Below, in pieces: positions 8,781 to 15,599 of a DNA stretch of 26,850 nt. Position numbers and translations under genes: made by a program. The notes beneath the pieces were generated by a model. The model did not search any database and was not told the origin of the DNA. It was given only the letters and a program-made list of their open reading frames with translations. The stretch spans positions 1 to 26,850 of the IMG/VR virus record IMGVR_UViG_3300047548_000961. The stretch is one strand, 5' to 3'. Position 1 is the first letter of the stretch. Every line of letters starts with the position of its first letter. This DNA comes from a virus.

Positions 8781-9264
8781 TTTGGTGTTTCCTTCGGCTT
8801 TGGCTGCTCTTCGACCCATGCACGCCAGCGCCACAACCATTCAAGGGTGATGCCGGCTTCGATTTCCCACGGCGGGGAGTGGAAAGCGAGTGCCATGTCC
8901 ATAATTTCTACCCAATCGGGAGGGGGTTCAGACGAGACGTTCGATTTCCCGGTGAATTTCCTTAGTCCCCGCCGCTCGGAGGGTTTACTGTGTTCTTGCC
9001 CATGACTTCGTCGAAAATTTTCATCAGGTCTTCAACGGAAAGCATGTCGAGTACCTTCCGTTTCTGCGCCGGGTTTGCCGGCTCAATAACGTGCTCGGTC
9101 AAAAGCGCATAGACCTGATCGACGTCCTCCGGCTGCGCCTTGTCGAAGTCACCGAGGGCGCGGCGAGCGGAAAGCAGTTGACGGTAACGCGGCAAAAAAC
9201 CCGGTGCACCTGGGTCCAGCCGACTGATTTTCACTTCTACGTTCTGGATTTTGATGTCAGACAT
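8777..9264 (-). CDS. Tail assembly chaperone GT fusion, made by -1 ribosomal frameshift
   Basis: In the -1 frame an open reading frame continues past the stop of the shorter chaperone and ends at TGA 8779-8777, overlapping the tape-measure ATG. A canonical slippery heptamer, A AAC CCT in the zero frame, lies at 8986-8980, so slippage gives 95 zero-frame residues plus 67 more, a 162-residue product. The extension is Trp- and Glu-rich (EWLWRWRAWVEEQPK). The G/GT pair upstream of the tape measure is a hallmark of long-tailed phages; the GT form coats the tape measure and recruits tube protein. Coding sequence is the join of 9264-8980 and 8980-8777. Confidence 0.85.
8962..9264 (-). CDS. Tail assembly chaperone (G-like), zero-frame product
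   Basis: This encodes 100 residues and ends at TAA 8964-8962. It lies between the tail tube and tape-measure genes, the standard place for the G chaperone. It has an N-terminal beta segment (IKIQNVEVKISRLDPG) followed by helices (PRYRQLLSARRALGDF, then VYALLTEHVI and VLDMLSVEDLMKIFDEVM), typical of this all-helical chaperone family. The start follows AAGG five bases upstream. The last six codons overlap the frameshift signal and the -1 frame extension, so this is the abundant short form of the pair. Confidence 0.9.
   Translation of the reverse strand: MSDIKIQNVEVKISRLDPGAPGFLPRYRQLLSARRALGDFDKAQPEDVDQVYALLTEHVIEPANPAQKRKVLDMLSVEDLMKIFDEVMGKNTVNPPSGGD
8980..8986 (-). other. Programmed -1 frameshift slippery site
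   Basis: On the minus strand the heptamer reads AAACCCT, an exact X XXY YYZ pattern in phase with the zero frame (GTA AAC CCT). After slippage the -1 frame is open for 67 codons up to the tape-measure start. I did not find an obvious long downstream stem-loop, although the following 20 bases are G-rich. Confidence 0.75.
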
Positions 9265-9271
9265 TGCTACC

Positions 9272-10255
9272 TTACGCTAGGCTTGAAACAGTGTTGACGA
9301 GGCTGGTTTTGAACCAGTTGCCGAAAGTGGTGTGATACATCGGCGAGAATGTGAATTCGAGCGAGGCAATGCCGTCAGCGTCTTCGTAAATCTTTGGCGC
9401 TTCCGCGGCATAGCCGGCATACTGAAGCGTCAAAACCTTTGAGCCGGAAGTAAAGACGGCTGCAATCTGAGCGCGGAATGGGGTCGTTGTCGCTGTGAGG
9501 ATCGATGTCAACCATGAAATACTGTCAGAGTGCACTTCTACGCCGAGTTTGAGCTGGTTGCTGTCCGGTTCGCCCTTCTTGATTTTGTAATCGCGTGGAG
9601 TGATAGAGCCGAGACCCATCTGGACCATGTTGTTCATGTTGAGACCTAACTCGTATTTCATGGCAATCGGGTTAAGTGCGGTAGCGCCCATCGTGCCGCC
9701 CCATACGTCGAGATACAATGCGACTTGGTTTGAGTGGATGAATTCGACCGCTACGTCACTGAGGGACCCCGGTTCGTCAGCTTCAACCGAGTGACCGATA
9801 AATTTCGCCTCGTACATAAGGCGGGTATTGGTTTCAGCCGTCAGGGTGACTTCGTTTGCGATTGCACCCTTCAGGCTTCGACCGTCAAGGGAGTTTCCAC
9901 GAAAGAGGGTCAGGATGCGAGGATCTGGCTTTGATGCGATAGGGGCAGCGTAAGCTCTTGTATATGGGTTTGCTCCAGACGGCGTCGCTTGCCCTAACAG
10001 ACTATCGAGCATGTAGCCAAGCTGCTCAAAGTTTGCGGCTCCTGAGAGTGAGGCTTCGCCTGTCGCAAAGTCAACGCTGGCATTGTAGGCGGGCACCAGT
10101 GTTCCGCGCTGTTCAGGCACCGCCGAGATTTCCATTGTGGGCTGGATTTCGCCTTCTTCTACGCCCATAAGTTTTGCGGTTGGGGTTACTGCCGTGTCAA
10201 ATTGGCTTTGAGTTCCGATTTGCCATTGCATGAGGTCTAGTTCATTGTCAGCCAT
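9272..10255 (-). CDS. Major tail tube protein
   Basis: This encodes 327 residues, predominantly beta, with a conserved opening ELDLMQWQIGTQSQFDTAVT and an early segment PEQRGTLVPAYNASVDF typical of the phage tail tube family in which each subunit mentions an E/Q-R-G loop. It lies between the tail terminator pair and the G/GT chaperones, exactly where the tube gene is expected. The polypeptide stacks in rings to form the conduit for DNA. The start ATG overlaps the previous stop (ATGGCTGA) and AGGAG sits 12 bases upstream. The length is longer than minimal tube proteins, leaving room for an extra surface domain. Confidence 0.9.
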   Translation of the reverse strand: MADNELDLMQWQIGTQSQFDTAVTPTAKLMGVEEGEIQPTMEISAVPEQRGTLVPAYNASVDFATGEASLSGAANFEQLGYMLDSLLGQATPSGANPYTRAYAAPIASKPDPRILTLFRGNSLDGRSLKGAIANEVTLTAETNTRLMYEAKFIGHSVEADEPGSLSDVAVEFIHSNQVALYLDVWGGTMGATALNPIAMKYELGLNMNNMVQMGLGSITPRDYKIKKGEPDSNQLKLGVEVHSDSISWLTSILTATTTPFRAQIAAVFTSGSKVLTLQYAGYAAEAPKIYEDADGIASLEFTFSPMYHTTFGNWFKTSLVNTVSSLA

Positions 10256-10436
10256 TGTTGATGGTCTCCTTTACGTCGTTTTTCTTATTAGGGGTGGCGG
10301 GCGCAACATATAGCCCGCTTTCAAGGCATTGCTTTTGCAATTTGACATCGAGCGCCTTGAATTCGCTGTCTGTCAGGTCACGAGCCGGCACGCCAGCGAT
10401 AAACTGCGAGCCGTCTCCGGTGTATTTGTACGTCAT
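10248..10436 (-). CDS. Small tail-region protein
   Basis: This encodes 62 residues, with the segment FIAGVPARDLTDSEF followed by a helix and a Lys/Asn-rich end. Both ends overlap neighbours: the ATG overlaps the tail terminator stop (ATGA) and its stop lies inside the tail tube start. The pattern G-V-P-A-R-D-L-T resembles short phage proteins placed next to tail genes (a beta hairpin followed by D-L-T-x-x-E), but I cannot assign a family securely. Function unknown; it is probably produced together with the tail proteins. Confidence 0.75.
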   Translation of the reverse strand: MTYKYTGDGSQFIAGVPARDLTDSEFKALDVKLQKQCLESGLYVAPATPNKKNDVKETINNG

Positions 10437-10891
10437 AGGTCAGGTGCCTCCAAAGAGATTTTTACTATTTCCAGACGGTAAGGATTGCCGTCCAAGTAGG
10501 TGACAGTCGTTATTTGGGTCGGGACCGTGGTGTAGCGGAGAGCGCGGTAATTGGTGCCGCTTTGGTTGTTGGCGAACCATTCAGCAGCGAGGGCTTCGAT
10601 TTCGTCCACCTTGTCTTCTCTCTGTTTTTCGGTCAAGGGTTGGTTATCCTTGCCGTCGTACACCATGAAATGCAGCTCAAACTCAAAACGGTTGTCGTAT
10701 TTCTTTGCTCCCAAGCCGGCGATTTGGCGTTCGCTGCCTGCCGAGAGTATCAATACGACGGGACTTTCTCCGTTGAGCTGTCCGGGCTGGTAGCCAAAAA
10801 CGCTGGATACCGGCTTTCCGCTGCCGGCGATGGCAGTTGAGAGAGCTGCGGCGATTTCGTCGCGTACGGTTTTGCGTGAGATTACGGTCAT
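10433..10891 (-). CDS. Tail terminator / tail completion protein
   Basis: This encodes 152 residues. An N-terminal helix (SRKTVRDEIAAALSTAIA) is followed by alternating strands (SPVVLILSAGSERQ, then NRFEFELHFMVYDG) and a helix before a final strand, ITTVTYLDGNPYRLEIVKISLE. This alpha-beta layout and the place between a gp10-like neck protein and the tail tube fit the gpU/terminator family, whose hexamer caps the tube and joins it to the head. Translation is coupled on both sides by ATGA overlaps. The family assignment rests on fold pattern and order rather than on a unique motif. Confidence 0.75.
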   Translation of the reverse strand: MTVISRKTVRDEIAAALSTAIAGSGKPVSSVFGYQPGQLNGESPVVLILSAGSERQIAGLGAKKYDNRFEFELHFMVYDGKDNQPLTEKQREDKVDEIEALAAEWFANNQSGTNYRALRYTTVPTQITTVTYLDGNPYRLEIVKISLEAPDL

Positions 10892-11268
10892 GGTAGTAAG
10901 GACCTCAAATAAGAAAGTGCGCGTGATGCGAGTTGATCGCCGTTCCGCCAGGTTCGCTCATAGAAAGCGTGGCTTGAACCTCGTTCGTGTTCGTACGGTC
11001 CATAGACCGATGTCCTTTGCCCTGTGCGTGGATTTCTGGCGCTTTCGCTTAGATGAATAACGTAGCGAGCCGGTCCGGTGTAATCAATGACATGCGATGC
11101 ACGCATAGCGCCGGTGTCAACGTGGGAAAAAGAGATAGCCATGCGGTGTGCTTCAATCGCCATATACTGAACGGCACGACCAAGACCGTTGGAGGGCTTG
11201 ACCGCGGCTATCGTTTGCAAGGTCGCCCGTTGAGCTTCCTGAAGACCTTTGATTGTTATGCGGATCAT
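10888..11268 (-). CDS. HK97 gp10-like neck / head-tail joining protein
   Basis: This encodes 126 residues. The segments GRAVQYMAIEAHRMAISFSHVDTGAMR and YEHERGSSHAFYERTW match the HK97 gp10 pattern: an early helix, then H/P-V-D-T-G-A-(L/M)-R, then the Y-A/E-x-x-x-x-E-x-G-T/S loop and a trailing helix. These proteins sit at the head-tail interface or act in tail completion. The start overlaps the previous stop (ATGA), and GAGG lies ten bases upstream. It directly precedes the tail terminator gene, which agrees with the usual order. Confidence 0.85.
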   Translation of the reverse strand: MIRITIKGLQEAQRATLQTIAAVKPSNGLGRAVQYMAIEAHRMAISFSHVDTGAMRASHVIDYTGPARYVIHLSESARNPRTGQRTSVYGPYEHERGSSHAFYERTWRNGDQLASRALSYLRSLLP

Positions 11269-11600
11269 CGTTTCAGGTCCTCAATAACCACATGCACAAA
11301 ACCGCTTGTATCGCCGAGGAAGCATTGCTTCAGCTCGTGCGGAGTATCAAGTCCCATGCTGCTCGCCAGCTCTGCCGAAACAGGATCCAGCGGAGTACAG
11401 GTCAGATTTGACAGGTGGGTTGTGGCTGCGGTGCGTTTACCGGTGGCGTCGTCCTTCGTCGAGCGCTTGGTAGCGGCGGACAGGGAGGCGAGCCGGCGGA
11501 AGGTGGGCGTCACTTTCTGCCCGCTCCACTCTGCAACCGATTTGATGGGGTAATCCCGACCAGAGACAGTCAGGAGGTCGCCTTCGATAACGTCAAGCAT
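11265..11600 (-). CDS. Head closure / head-tail connector protein (second connector)
   Basis: This encodes 111 residues, beginning MLDVIEGDLLTVSGRDYPIKSVAEW, a small beta barrel opening typical of stopper or head-closure proteins whose first strand pair reads G-D-x-L-x-x-x-G-x-x-Y-x-I-x-S. It overlaps the first connector gene by eight bases and the gp10-like gene by four. Position between the adaptor and gp10-like genes supports the stopper role of closing the portal channel after packaging. The middle is unusually rich in Thr, Arg and Ala. Assigned by order and general pattern. Confidence 0.65.
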   Translation of the reverse strand: MLDVIEGDLLTVSGRDYPIKSVAEWSGQKVTPTFRRLASLSAATKRSTKDDATGKRTAATTHLSNLTCTPLDPVSAELASSMGLDTPHELKQCFLGDTSGFVHVVIEDLKR

Positions 11601-12048
11601 AGTAGGGATCGTCGTCGCCCTTCGTCTGGAAATTCAAGTTGATCTTGCCGGTGCTCAAACTGCCGAGCGAGACGCCGTACTCGCGCTGAATAAAGTCGCG
11701 CTTCTCGGCGATGGTTTTTTCCAGCTTGCCGGTGAAGTCGCTCAAATTCTCCGAGCGCGGACCGGTGGAGAAAGAGACCATGTCCATATTGCCGAGCACG
11801 GTTTCCAGCACGCGAAGCTCGCAGCGGTCGAGGAATTGATTGACCGCCGTTACGCCGGCGAGTTCTGCGTCGGTCGGGTTGGTGATGTCGGCGACGGTGT
11901 ACCCCATTGCTTGCAAAGTCGAGGCGATGGGATCGGCGAGGTCTTCATTTGTGCCGTCGTTGGTCGTGCCGTCCAGAGAGACGAACGCAAGCGATTTGCC
12001 GGCGCGGCGGATCATAACCTTTTCGACTTGGGTGCGGGTCAATGCCAT
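11593..12048 (-). CDS. Head-tail connector / adaptor protein (first connector)
   Basis: This encodes 151 residues, mostly helical, with the segments PTDAELAGVTAVNQFLDRCELRVLETVLGNM and GKLEKTIAEKRDFIQREYG. It comes just after the major capsid and its small companion gene and before the stopper-like gene, the normal place of the gp6/gp15-type adaptor that binds below the portal ring. The start at 12048 has GGAG about seven bases upstream. A stable hairpin (12068-12093) lies between it and the upstream gene. Assigned by helical content and gene order. Confidence 0.7.
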   Translation of the reverse strand: MALTRTQVEKVMIRRAGKSLAFVSLDGTTNDGTNEDLADPIASTLQAMGYTVADITNPTDAELAGVTAVNQFLDRCELRVLETVLGNMDMVSFSTGPRSENLSDFTGKLEKTIAEKRDFIQREYGVSLGSLSTGKINLNFQTKGDDDPYYA

Positions 12049-12067
12049 GAGCAGGCTCCATTGAGAA

Positions 12068-12093
12068 CGGGGCGGGATTGTTGTCCCGCCCCG
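12068..12093 (-). other. Intercistronic GC-rich hairpin
   Basis: A 10-bp perfect stem (CGGGGCGGGA pairing with TCCCGCCCCG) with a six-base loop lies between the capsid companion gene and the first connector gene. There is no T-run after it on either strand, so it is more likely an mRNA processing or stability element, or a weak attenuator between head and connector genes, than a full terminator. Confidence 0.6.
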
Positions 12094-12099
12094 CGTTGC

Positions 12100-12336
12100 T
12101 TACTTGTTCTTGCGGTTGCGCGGCTTGGCGTCTTCCGCCTCGCCGGCTTCGGGCTGCTCGCCTTCGGGATCGCCGGCTTCGGGGTTAGCGTCTTTGCCTT
12201 CGCCGGTAGGTTCTTCTTGCACAGGCTCGGTTTCCTCAAGGGACATACCGGAGGCTTTCAGCAAGAGATCGAGCTTGCGTTCGATGCGATCGAGCTGGGC
12301 TGCCTTGCGCTTTTCGAGGTGTTTCAGGGATGCCAT
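12100..12336 (-). CDS. Small coiled-coil/acidic protein after the major capsid gene
   Basis: This encodes 78 residues. Residues 1-32 form a charged helix with heptad-like leucines (LKHLEKRKAAQLDRIERKL), residues 33-70 are a disordered acidic Pro/Glu/Gly tract, and the last seven residues are basic (RNRKNK). An AGGTGGT sequence precedes the ATG by about five bases. It follows the major capsid gene by 13 bases. Similar small proteins next to capsid genes exist in many phages, but I cannot name a family. A head-associated role is only suggested by its place. Confidence 0.7.
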   Translation of the reverse strand: MASLKHLEKRKAAQLDRIERKLDLLLKASGMSLEETEPVQEEPTGEGKDANPEAGDPEGEQPEAGEAEDAKPRNRKNK

Positions 12337-12349
12337 GTGTCACCACCTA

Positions 12350-13402
12350 TTAGCGGGAGAAGCCGGTCGGGATGGAATAGGAACCACCCGTACCGAATTC
12401 GAGCACCACACCGTTCAAGCGGTTGGCAGCACCGAAACCGAAGCGGTGGGTGTAGTAGGAGGCGTTGAAGGGATACTTCTCGTCCTCTGCCACGAGCTGC
12501 AAACCACCAGCCAAACCGGTGTCAGCGGGATCTTCACGCATGAAGAGAGGCTTGGGGGCGTCGGCGTGGATGGCGATGGCGTAGTTCGTGGGCATGGAGC
12601 GCCATTCGACGATCCACACGCTATTCGCCACGCCGCGGATGCGTCCGGGCATGCCGGCGGGGAGACCAGTTACCTGGTCGGTGTTCGCGCCGGGGATAAC
12701 ATAGCGTTCATTGACCGGGTCGAAGTCAGCAAGGGCTTCGAGGTAATCGCAGATGGTGGGGGCGCCGAAGTGCTCTTCCAACTCATCGCGGACGGTCTTG
12801 GTCGGGTCGTTGGTATCGGAGATACCGGACGCGGCATAGTTCGTCTCGATGTAGTGGTTATCCGTGGCTTCGCTGTCAGAGCCGAGCACGGGCGGATAAA
12901 GCACGCTGTCACCATTGGCGAGCGGTTCGACCAAGAGGTCGCCGTAGATCTCGTCCTTGAAGGTCCATTGCGTGTTGTTGAAGAGCGCCTTCATGATCTG
13001 GCGGCGGACGGTGTTCAAGTCCGCGATCATGATGGTGTCGAGGTGCTTATTGAGCTGGGCGACAGTCATATAAGCGCGAGCCACGCGGTTGGCATTGAGA
13101 GCCGCGCCCCATTCTTGCAGGGGGAACGCAACGTCCCATTTCCCGTACGCCTTCATGGCACCGGGAGCGCCGCCCTGCGTGCTCATGGGTTCGAGGAAGC
13201 CGCCGCCGGGCAGTTCATAGCGGCGCTTGATGTCGGTCGTGACCTGTTCCACGAACAAGCCCATCGCCGACTGAAGTTCTGCATTGTGGCGGGCGAGTTC
13301 CGCCTGAACAGCCTCATAAACGAGTTGCTGTCCCATCGTGCGGATGTAGGTGCGTTCCGCTGCCGCTTCGGTGATACCGAGAGTTCCGAGAATACCGGAC
13401 AT
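12350..13402 (-). CDS. Major capsid protein
   Basis: This encodes 350 residues, starting at ATG 13402 behind AAGGAG. The order scaffold, decoration, this gene, connectors identifies it as the major capsid protein, probably with the HK97 fold. Features consistent with this are an N-terminal helix (residues about 12-60), a segment KWDVAFPLQEWGAALNANRVARAYMTVAQLN that could form the start of the P-domain, a long helix DLNTVRRQIMKALFNNTQW, and a beta-rich C-terminal half ending in VVLEFGTGG. There is no obvious prohead protease gene in the window, and assembly probably depends on the separate scaffold protein upstream. Confidence 0.88.
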   Translation of the reverse strand: MSGILGTLGITEAAAERTYIRTMGQQLVYEAVQAELARHNAELQSAMGLFVEQVTTDIKRRYELPGGGFLEPMSTQGGAPGAMKAYGKWDVAFPLQEWGAALNANRVARAYMTVAQLNKHLDTIMIADLNTVRRQIMKALFNNTQWTFKDEIYGDLLVEPLANGDSVLYPPVLGSDSEATDNHYIETNYAASGISDTNDPTKTVRDELEEHFGAPTICDYLEALADFDPVNERYVIPGANTDQVTGLPAGMPGRIRGVANSVWIVEWRSMPTNYAIAIHADAPKPLFMREDPADTGLAGGLQLVAEDEKYPFNASYYTHRFGFGAANRLNGVVLEFGTGGSYSIPTGFSR

Positions 13403-13429
13403 GATGTTGTCTCCTTATGGGGTCACCGA

Positions 13430-13846
13430 TTAGCCGGTGTACCCTTCGACTTTGAGGATTTTGGTAGCGGTGCCGTCTTCGCCGAAGCGGGCGGTAACAC
13501 GACCCACGACGAGGGAGGTGCCACCGGCGGCGTCGGCAAGCTCGCCGACGGTGTTCGACACATACACGAGACCGTCGAACGCCACACCGGAAAGGGTGTA
13601 GCCGTAGAGGTAGCCTTCTTCGAGAACGGAGACAGGCTGACCGGAGGCGACCGTATTCAGGGCAATGCCGCGGAACTGGTCTTTGGCGCTGTCATTAGCG
13701 TCAGCAGGGGCATACTTGCCGTTGCTGTCGATGTAAACCGGCTGACCGGCTTCGATGGCAGCGGACGCGATGCCGCTGACGATCTTGTTGGGGTAGTGCG
13801 GGTAAACAATGCTTACCTGCGCTGCGGTGCGAGTGATGTCGCTCAT
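13430..13846 (-). CDS. Capsid decoration protein (DUF2190-like)
   Basis: This encodes 138 residues of mostly beta sequence: AGQPVYIDSNGKYAPAD, FRGIALNTVASGQPVSVLEEG, then VVGRVTARFGEDG. The alternation of A-G-x-x-V-Y/V, then G-I-A-x-x-x-x-x-x-G-x-x-V is that of DUF2190/decoration-type barrels, which trimerise on the capsid surface and stabilise it. AAGGAG precedes the ATG by seven bases. It lies between scaffold and capsid genes, the usual place for this family. Confidence is high for the family and moderate for the actual role. Confidence 0.85.
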   Translation of the reverse strand: MSDITRTAAQVSIVYPHYPNKIVSGIASAAIEAGQPVYIDSNGKYAPADANDSAKDQFRGIALNTVASGQPVSVLEEGYLYGYTLSGVAFDGLVYVSNTVGELADAAGGTSLVVGRVTARFGEDGTATKILKVEGYTG

Positions 13847-13867
13847 GGATTTCTCCTTATTGGTTTG

Positions 13868-14578
13868 TTAGAGCCGGAGCGGAGGGCGTTTCACTTCTTC
13901 GCTCGGCGGGGTCTTCGGCAGCTTCGGGGGATTGCCGCCGCCGGGAGGGGTTCCCGGTCCTTTGGTGGTGCTGGTGGTTTGTTCCGCCAGCAAGTAGGGC
14001 TTGGCTTTCGCCAGAGCTTCCAGCGCCTTGTCAATGCCGGTGATCTTTCCGTCTTCGTCCTTGATTTCCGCACGCTCGATCAGGAGCGTCACATCTTCAA
14101 GGGCTTCGGGGCGGAAGGCGGCGCGGGTGACCTTGCCGTCCTTATCAAGCACTGGCTGGGATGCCAGCAACTTGATCTCGCCGTCCACGATGCGATTTTG
14201 CAGGGCTTCGGCTTCGGTCTTCTTTTCGGTTTCGAGGCGGTCGGCGCGTTGCTTCTCCGTTTCGGCTTTATCAGCCAACTTTTGGAGTTCGCTTTTGTTC
14301 GCGTCTTCCTGTTCCTTCTTCGCCTTCAAGTAGGCGTCCCATTCTTCTTGGGACTTGATACCGAGCGCTTCCCACAATTGCTTGCGGGTGCTTTCCTCTG
14401 CGCGTTTGGCGCGTTCGCCGGCGATCCGGTTGACTTCTTCTTGCGTGAGACCAGCATTACCCGTGCTGTTCGGTGGTGTCTGTCCGGTTCCCGGCGCTGG
14501 GTCGCCAGCCGGCGGGTCGCCGCCTTCGGTTCCTTTGAGAGCATCGAACAAGACAAAATTTTTACGAAACTTGAACAT
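13868..14578 (-). CDS. Capsid scaffolding protein
   Basis: This encodes 236 residues from ATG 14578, preceded by GGA in the usual window. A longer reading to 14683 would run through the terminator hairpin and is rejected. The protein has a Pro/Gly-rich N-terminal linker (about 18-42), a long Lys/Glu/Ala-rich coiled coil (about 43-125, with LQKLADKAETEKQRADRLE), then a helical part and a Pro/Lys/Thr-rich C-terminus. This is the typical profile of phage scaffolds (compare the GP20/DUF4355 type) that guide procapsid assembly and are then released. Its position before decoration and capsid genes agrees. Confidence 0.88.
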   Translation of the reverse strand: MFKFRKNFVLFDALKGTEGGDPPAGDPAPGTGQTPPNSTGNAGLTQEEVNRIAGERAKRAEESTRKQLWEALGIKSQEEWDAYLKAKKEQEDANKSELQKLADKAETEKQRADRLETEKKTEAEALQNRIVDGEIKLLASQPVLDKDGKVTRAAFRPEALEDVTLLIERAEIKDEDGKITGIDKALEALAKAKPYLLAEQTTSTTKGPGTPPGGGNPPKLPKTPPSEEVKRPPLRL

Positions 14579-14628
14579 GGGGTTTCCTTCCCGCCGTTTC
14601 CGCCGGCGTTGCGTGGGTTTCCCGCCTG

Positions 14629-14678
14629 AAAAACAAAAAAACCCGGAGGGCACAAAGAAAACTTTGTGCGCTCCGGGT
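14629..14678 (-). terminator. Rho-independent terminator between MuF and scaffold genes
   Basis: On the minus strand a 17-position stem with one C-C mismatch (ACCCGGAG/CTCCGGGT plus GCACAAAG/CTTTGTGC) closes a TTTT loop and is followed by a T-run broken by one G. This is a strong intrinsic terminator that would stop transcripts coming from the portal/MuF genes before scaffold and capsid. Readthrough or antitermination, or a promoter downstream, would be needed for the head genes. Confidence 0.85.
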
Positions 14679-14698
14679 ATCAATGCCTCGTCAAGCGG
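14675..14698 (-). repeat. Conserved leader block, copy A
   Basis: The block begins with GGGTATCAATGCCTC (plus-strand reading) and continues RTCARGCGG. It lies between a TATAAT box and a terminator stem. The second copy is at 18190-18213; only two of the 24 positions differ. Confidence 0.8.
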
Positions 14699-14724
14699 GT
14701 GGAATATTTGGTTGTCTGCGCGGC

Positions 14725-14737
14725 ATTATAGCGCGGT
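14725..14737 (-). promoter_or_regulatory. Candidate minus-strand promoter box ACCGCGCTATAAT
   Basis: This box begins one base after the MuF stop codon. It holds a perfect -10 hexamer, TATAAT, with the upstream ACCGCGC shared by two other intergenic boxes. No good -35 hexamer is found 16-18 bases upstream, so recognition would have to rely on the extended -10 or on an activator. A terminator follows about 50 bases downstream. Confidence 0.45.
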
Positions 14738-14738
14738 T

Positions 14739-15599
14739 TTATCCATAAGCATCTGCGGGGTGTCGGTCGGGGTAACGACCAGCAGCCCGCTCCGCAAGGA
14801 AGAAATCCGCGCCAGCTCGCATTTTTTCAGTCAGACCGTCATCGAAACCCGCAAGATAAAGAGCAACCGATGAACGGCAGTAGTAATGGAACGGTGTCCA
14901 GTCCATGAAATTAGAAAAACGGGGTGTTCCTGTAAGTTTGAACGGCTTGTCTAATGGCTGGATTTGGGCATGAGCTTCAAGACAGCAGTTCGTTGTCCGC
15001 TTATCGAGTGCGGCAATTACCTGTTTCGAAAATACAGTGTTGTTGGAGTTGTGACCAACCCAAGAATTGAACGAATTCCAAACCAATGTTGCGGCAAGGG
15101 AAGCGACCATCGGGGCGACATCTGAAGGTTTCAAGATGCCGGCTCGCTCATCGTCCCCGACAATCTGCACATCCTCCATGTCAGCGTACAACATAGCACG
15201 GACAGTCATGTCCTGAGCATCCACCCGAGCAAGCACCGCGTCCAGCATCGCCACAGAGGTCACTCGCTCATTGAGCAGGGTGCTTGTGCTTGGCTTGCTT
15301 TCGATGCCATAAAAACGGAGTTGTCGGGCAGCTTCATCGGCTCCGAGAAGTTGCGCGTCCAAAAAGAGAGACTGACTGCCGGCTTTGATGGTGTCGCGCA
15401 ATCCCTGAAATACATCGTGCGCGGCGATGATCCGGTTTTCCTCCTTGAGCGCGGCTTTCAAGGCTCGCCGGGCATTGCGGTAGGCAGTCAACACAAACCC
15501 GCGGGGGTGGTCAGAGGTGCCGGCTTGCGCGAACAGAGCACCGATGTCGTCGTTCATCCGCAGAGCGGATTTCTGAGCTTGTACAAGTGGGTTCGGCAT
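14739..15599 (-). CDS. MuF-type minor head protein
   Basis: This encodes 286 residues. The C-terminal half carries the Mu gpF signature: LDKRTTNCCLEAH (Cys205/Cys206, His210), then TPFHYYCRSSV (His238, Cys241), a pattern of paired Cys and His seen in SPP1 gp7/Mu gpF minor head proteins that bind the portal and enter the procapsid. The ATG overlaps the portal stop by one base (TAATG), giving coupled synthesis. It follows portal and precedes scaffold as in many siphoviruses. The classic spacing Cys-x-x-Cys is altered here to adjacent cysteines. Confidence 0.9.
   Translation of the reverse strand: MPNPLVQAQKSALRMNDDIGALFAQAGTSDHPRGFVLTAYRNARRALKAALKEENRIIAAHDVFQGLRDTIKAGSQSLFLDAQLLGADEAARQLRFYGIESKPSTSTLLNERVTSVAMLDAVLARVDAQDMTVRAMLYADMEDVQIVGDDERAGILKPSDVAPMVASLAATLVWNSFNSWVGHNSNNTVFSKQVIAALDKRTTNCCLEAHAQIQPLDKPFKLTGTPRFSNFMDWTPFHYYCRSSVALYLAGFDDGLTEKMRAGADFFLAERAAGRYPDRHPADAYG

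Noticed and set aside
12104-14629. 841-codon open frame on the plus strand
   Set aside because: It is antisense to the scaffold, decoration and capsid genes, has low-complexity composition caused by their codon use, and has no ribosome binding site.
14579-14683. N-terminal extension of the scaffold gene
   Set aside because: It crosses the terminator hairpin; ATG 14578 has a purine-rich site upstream.
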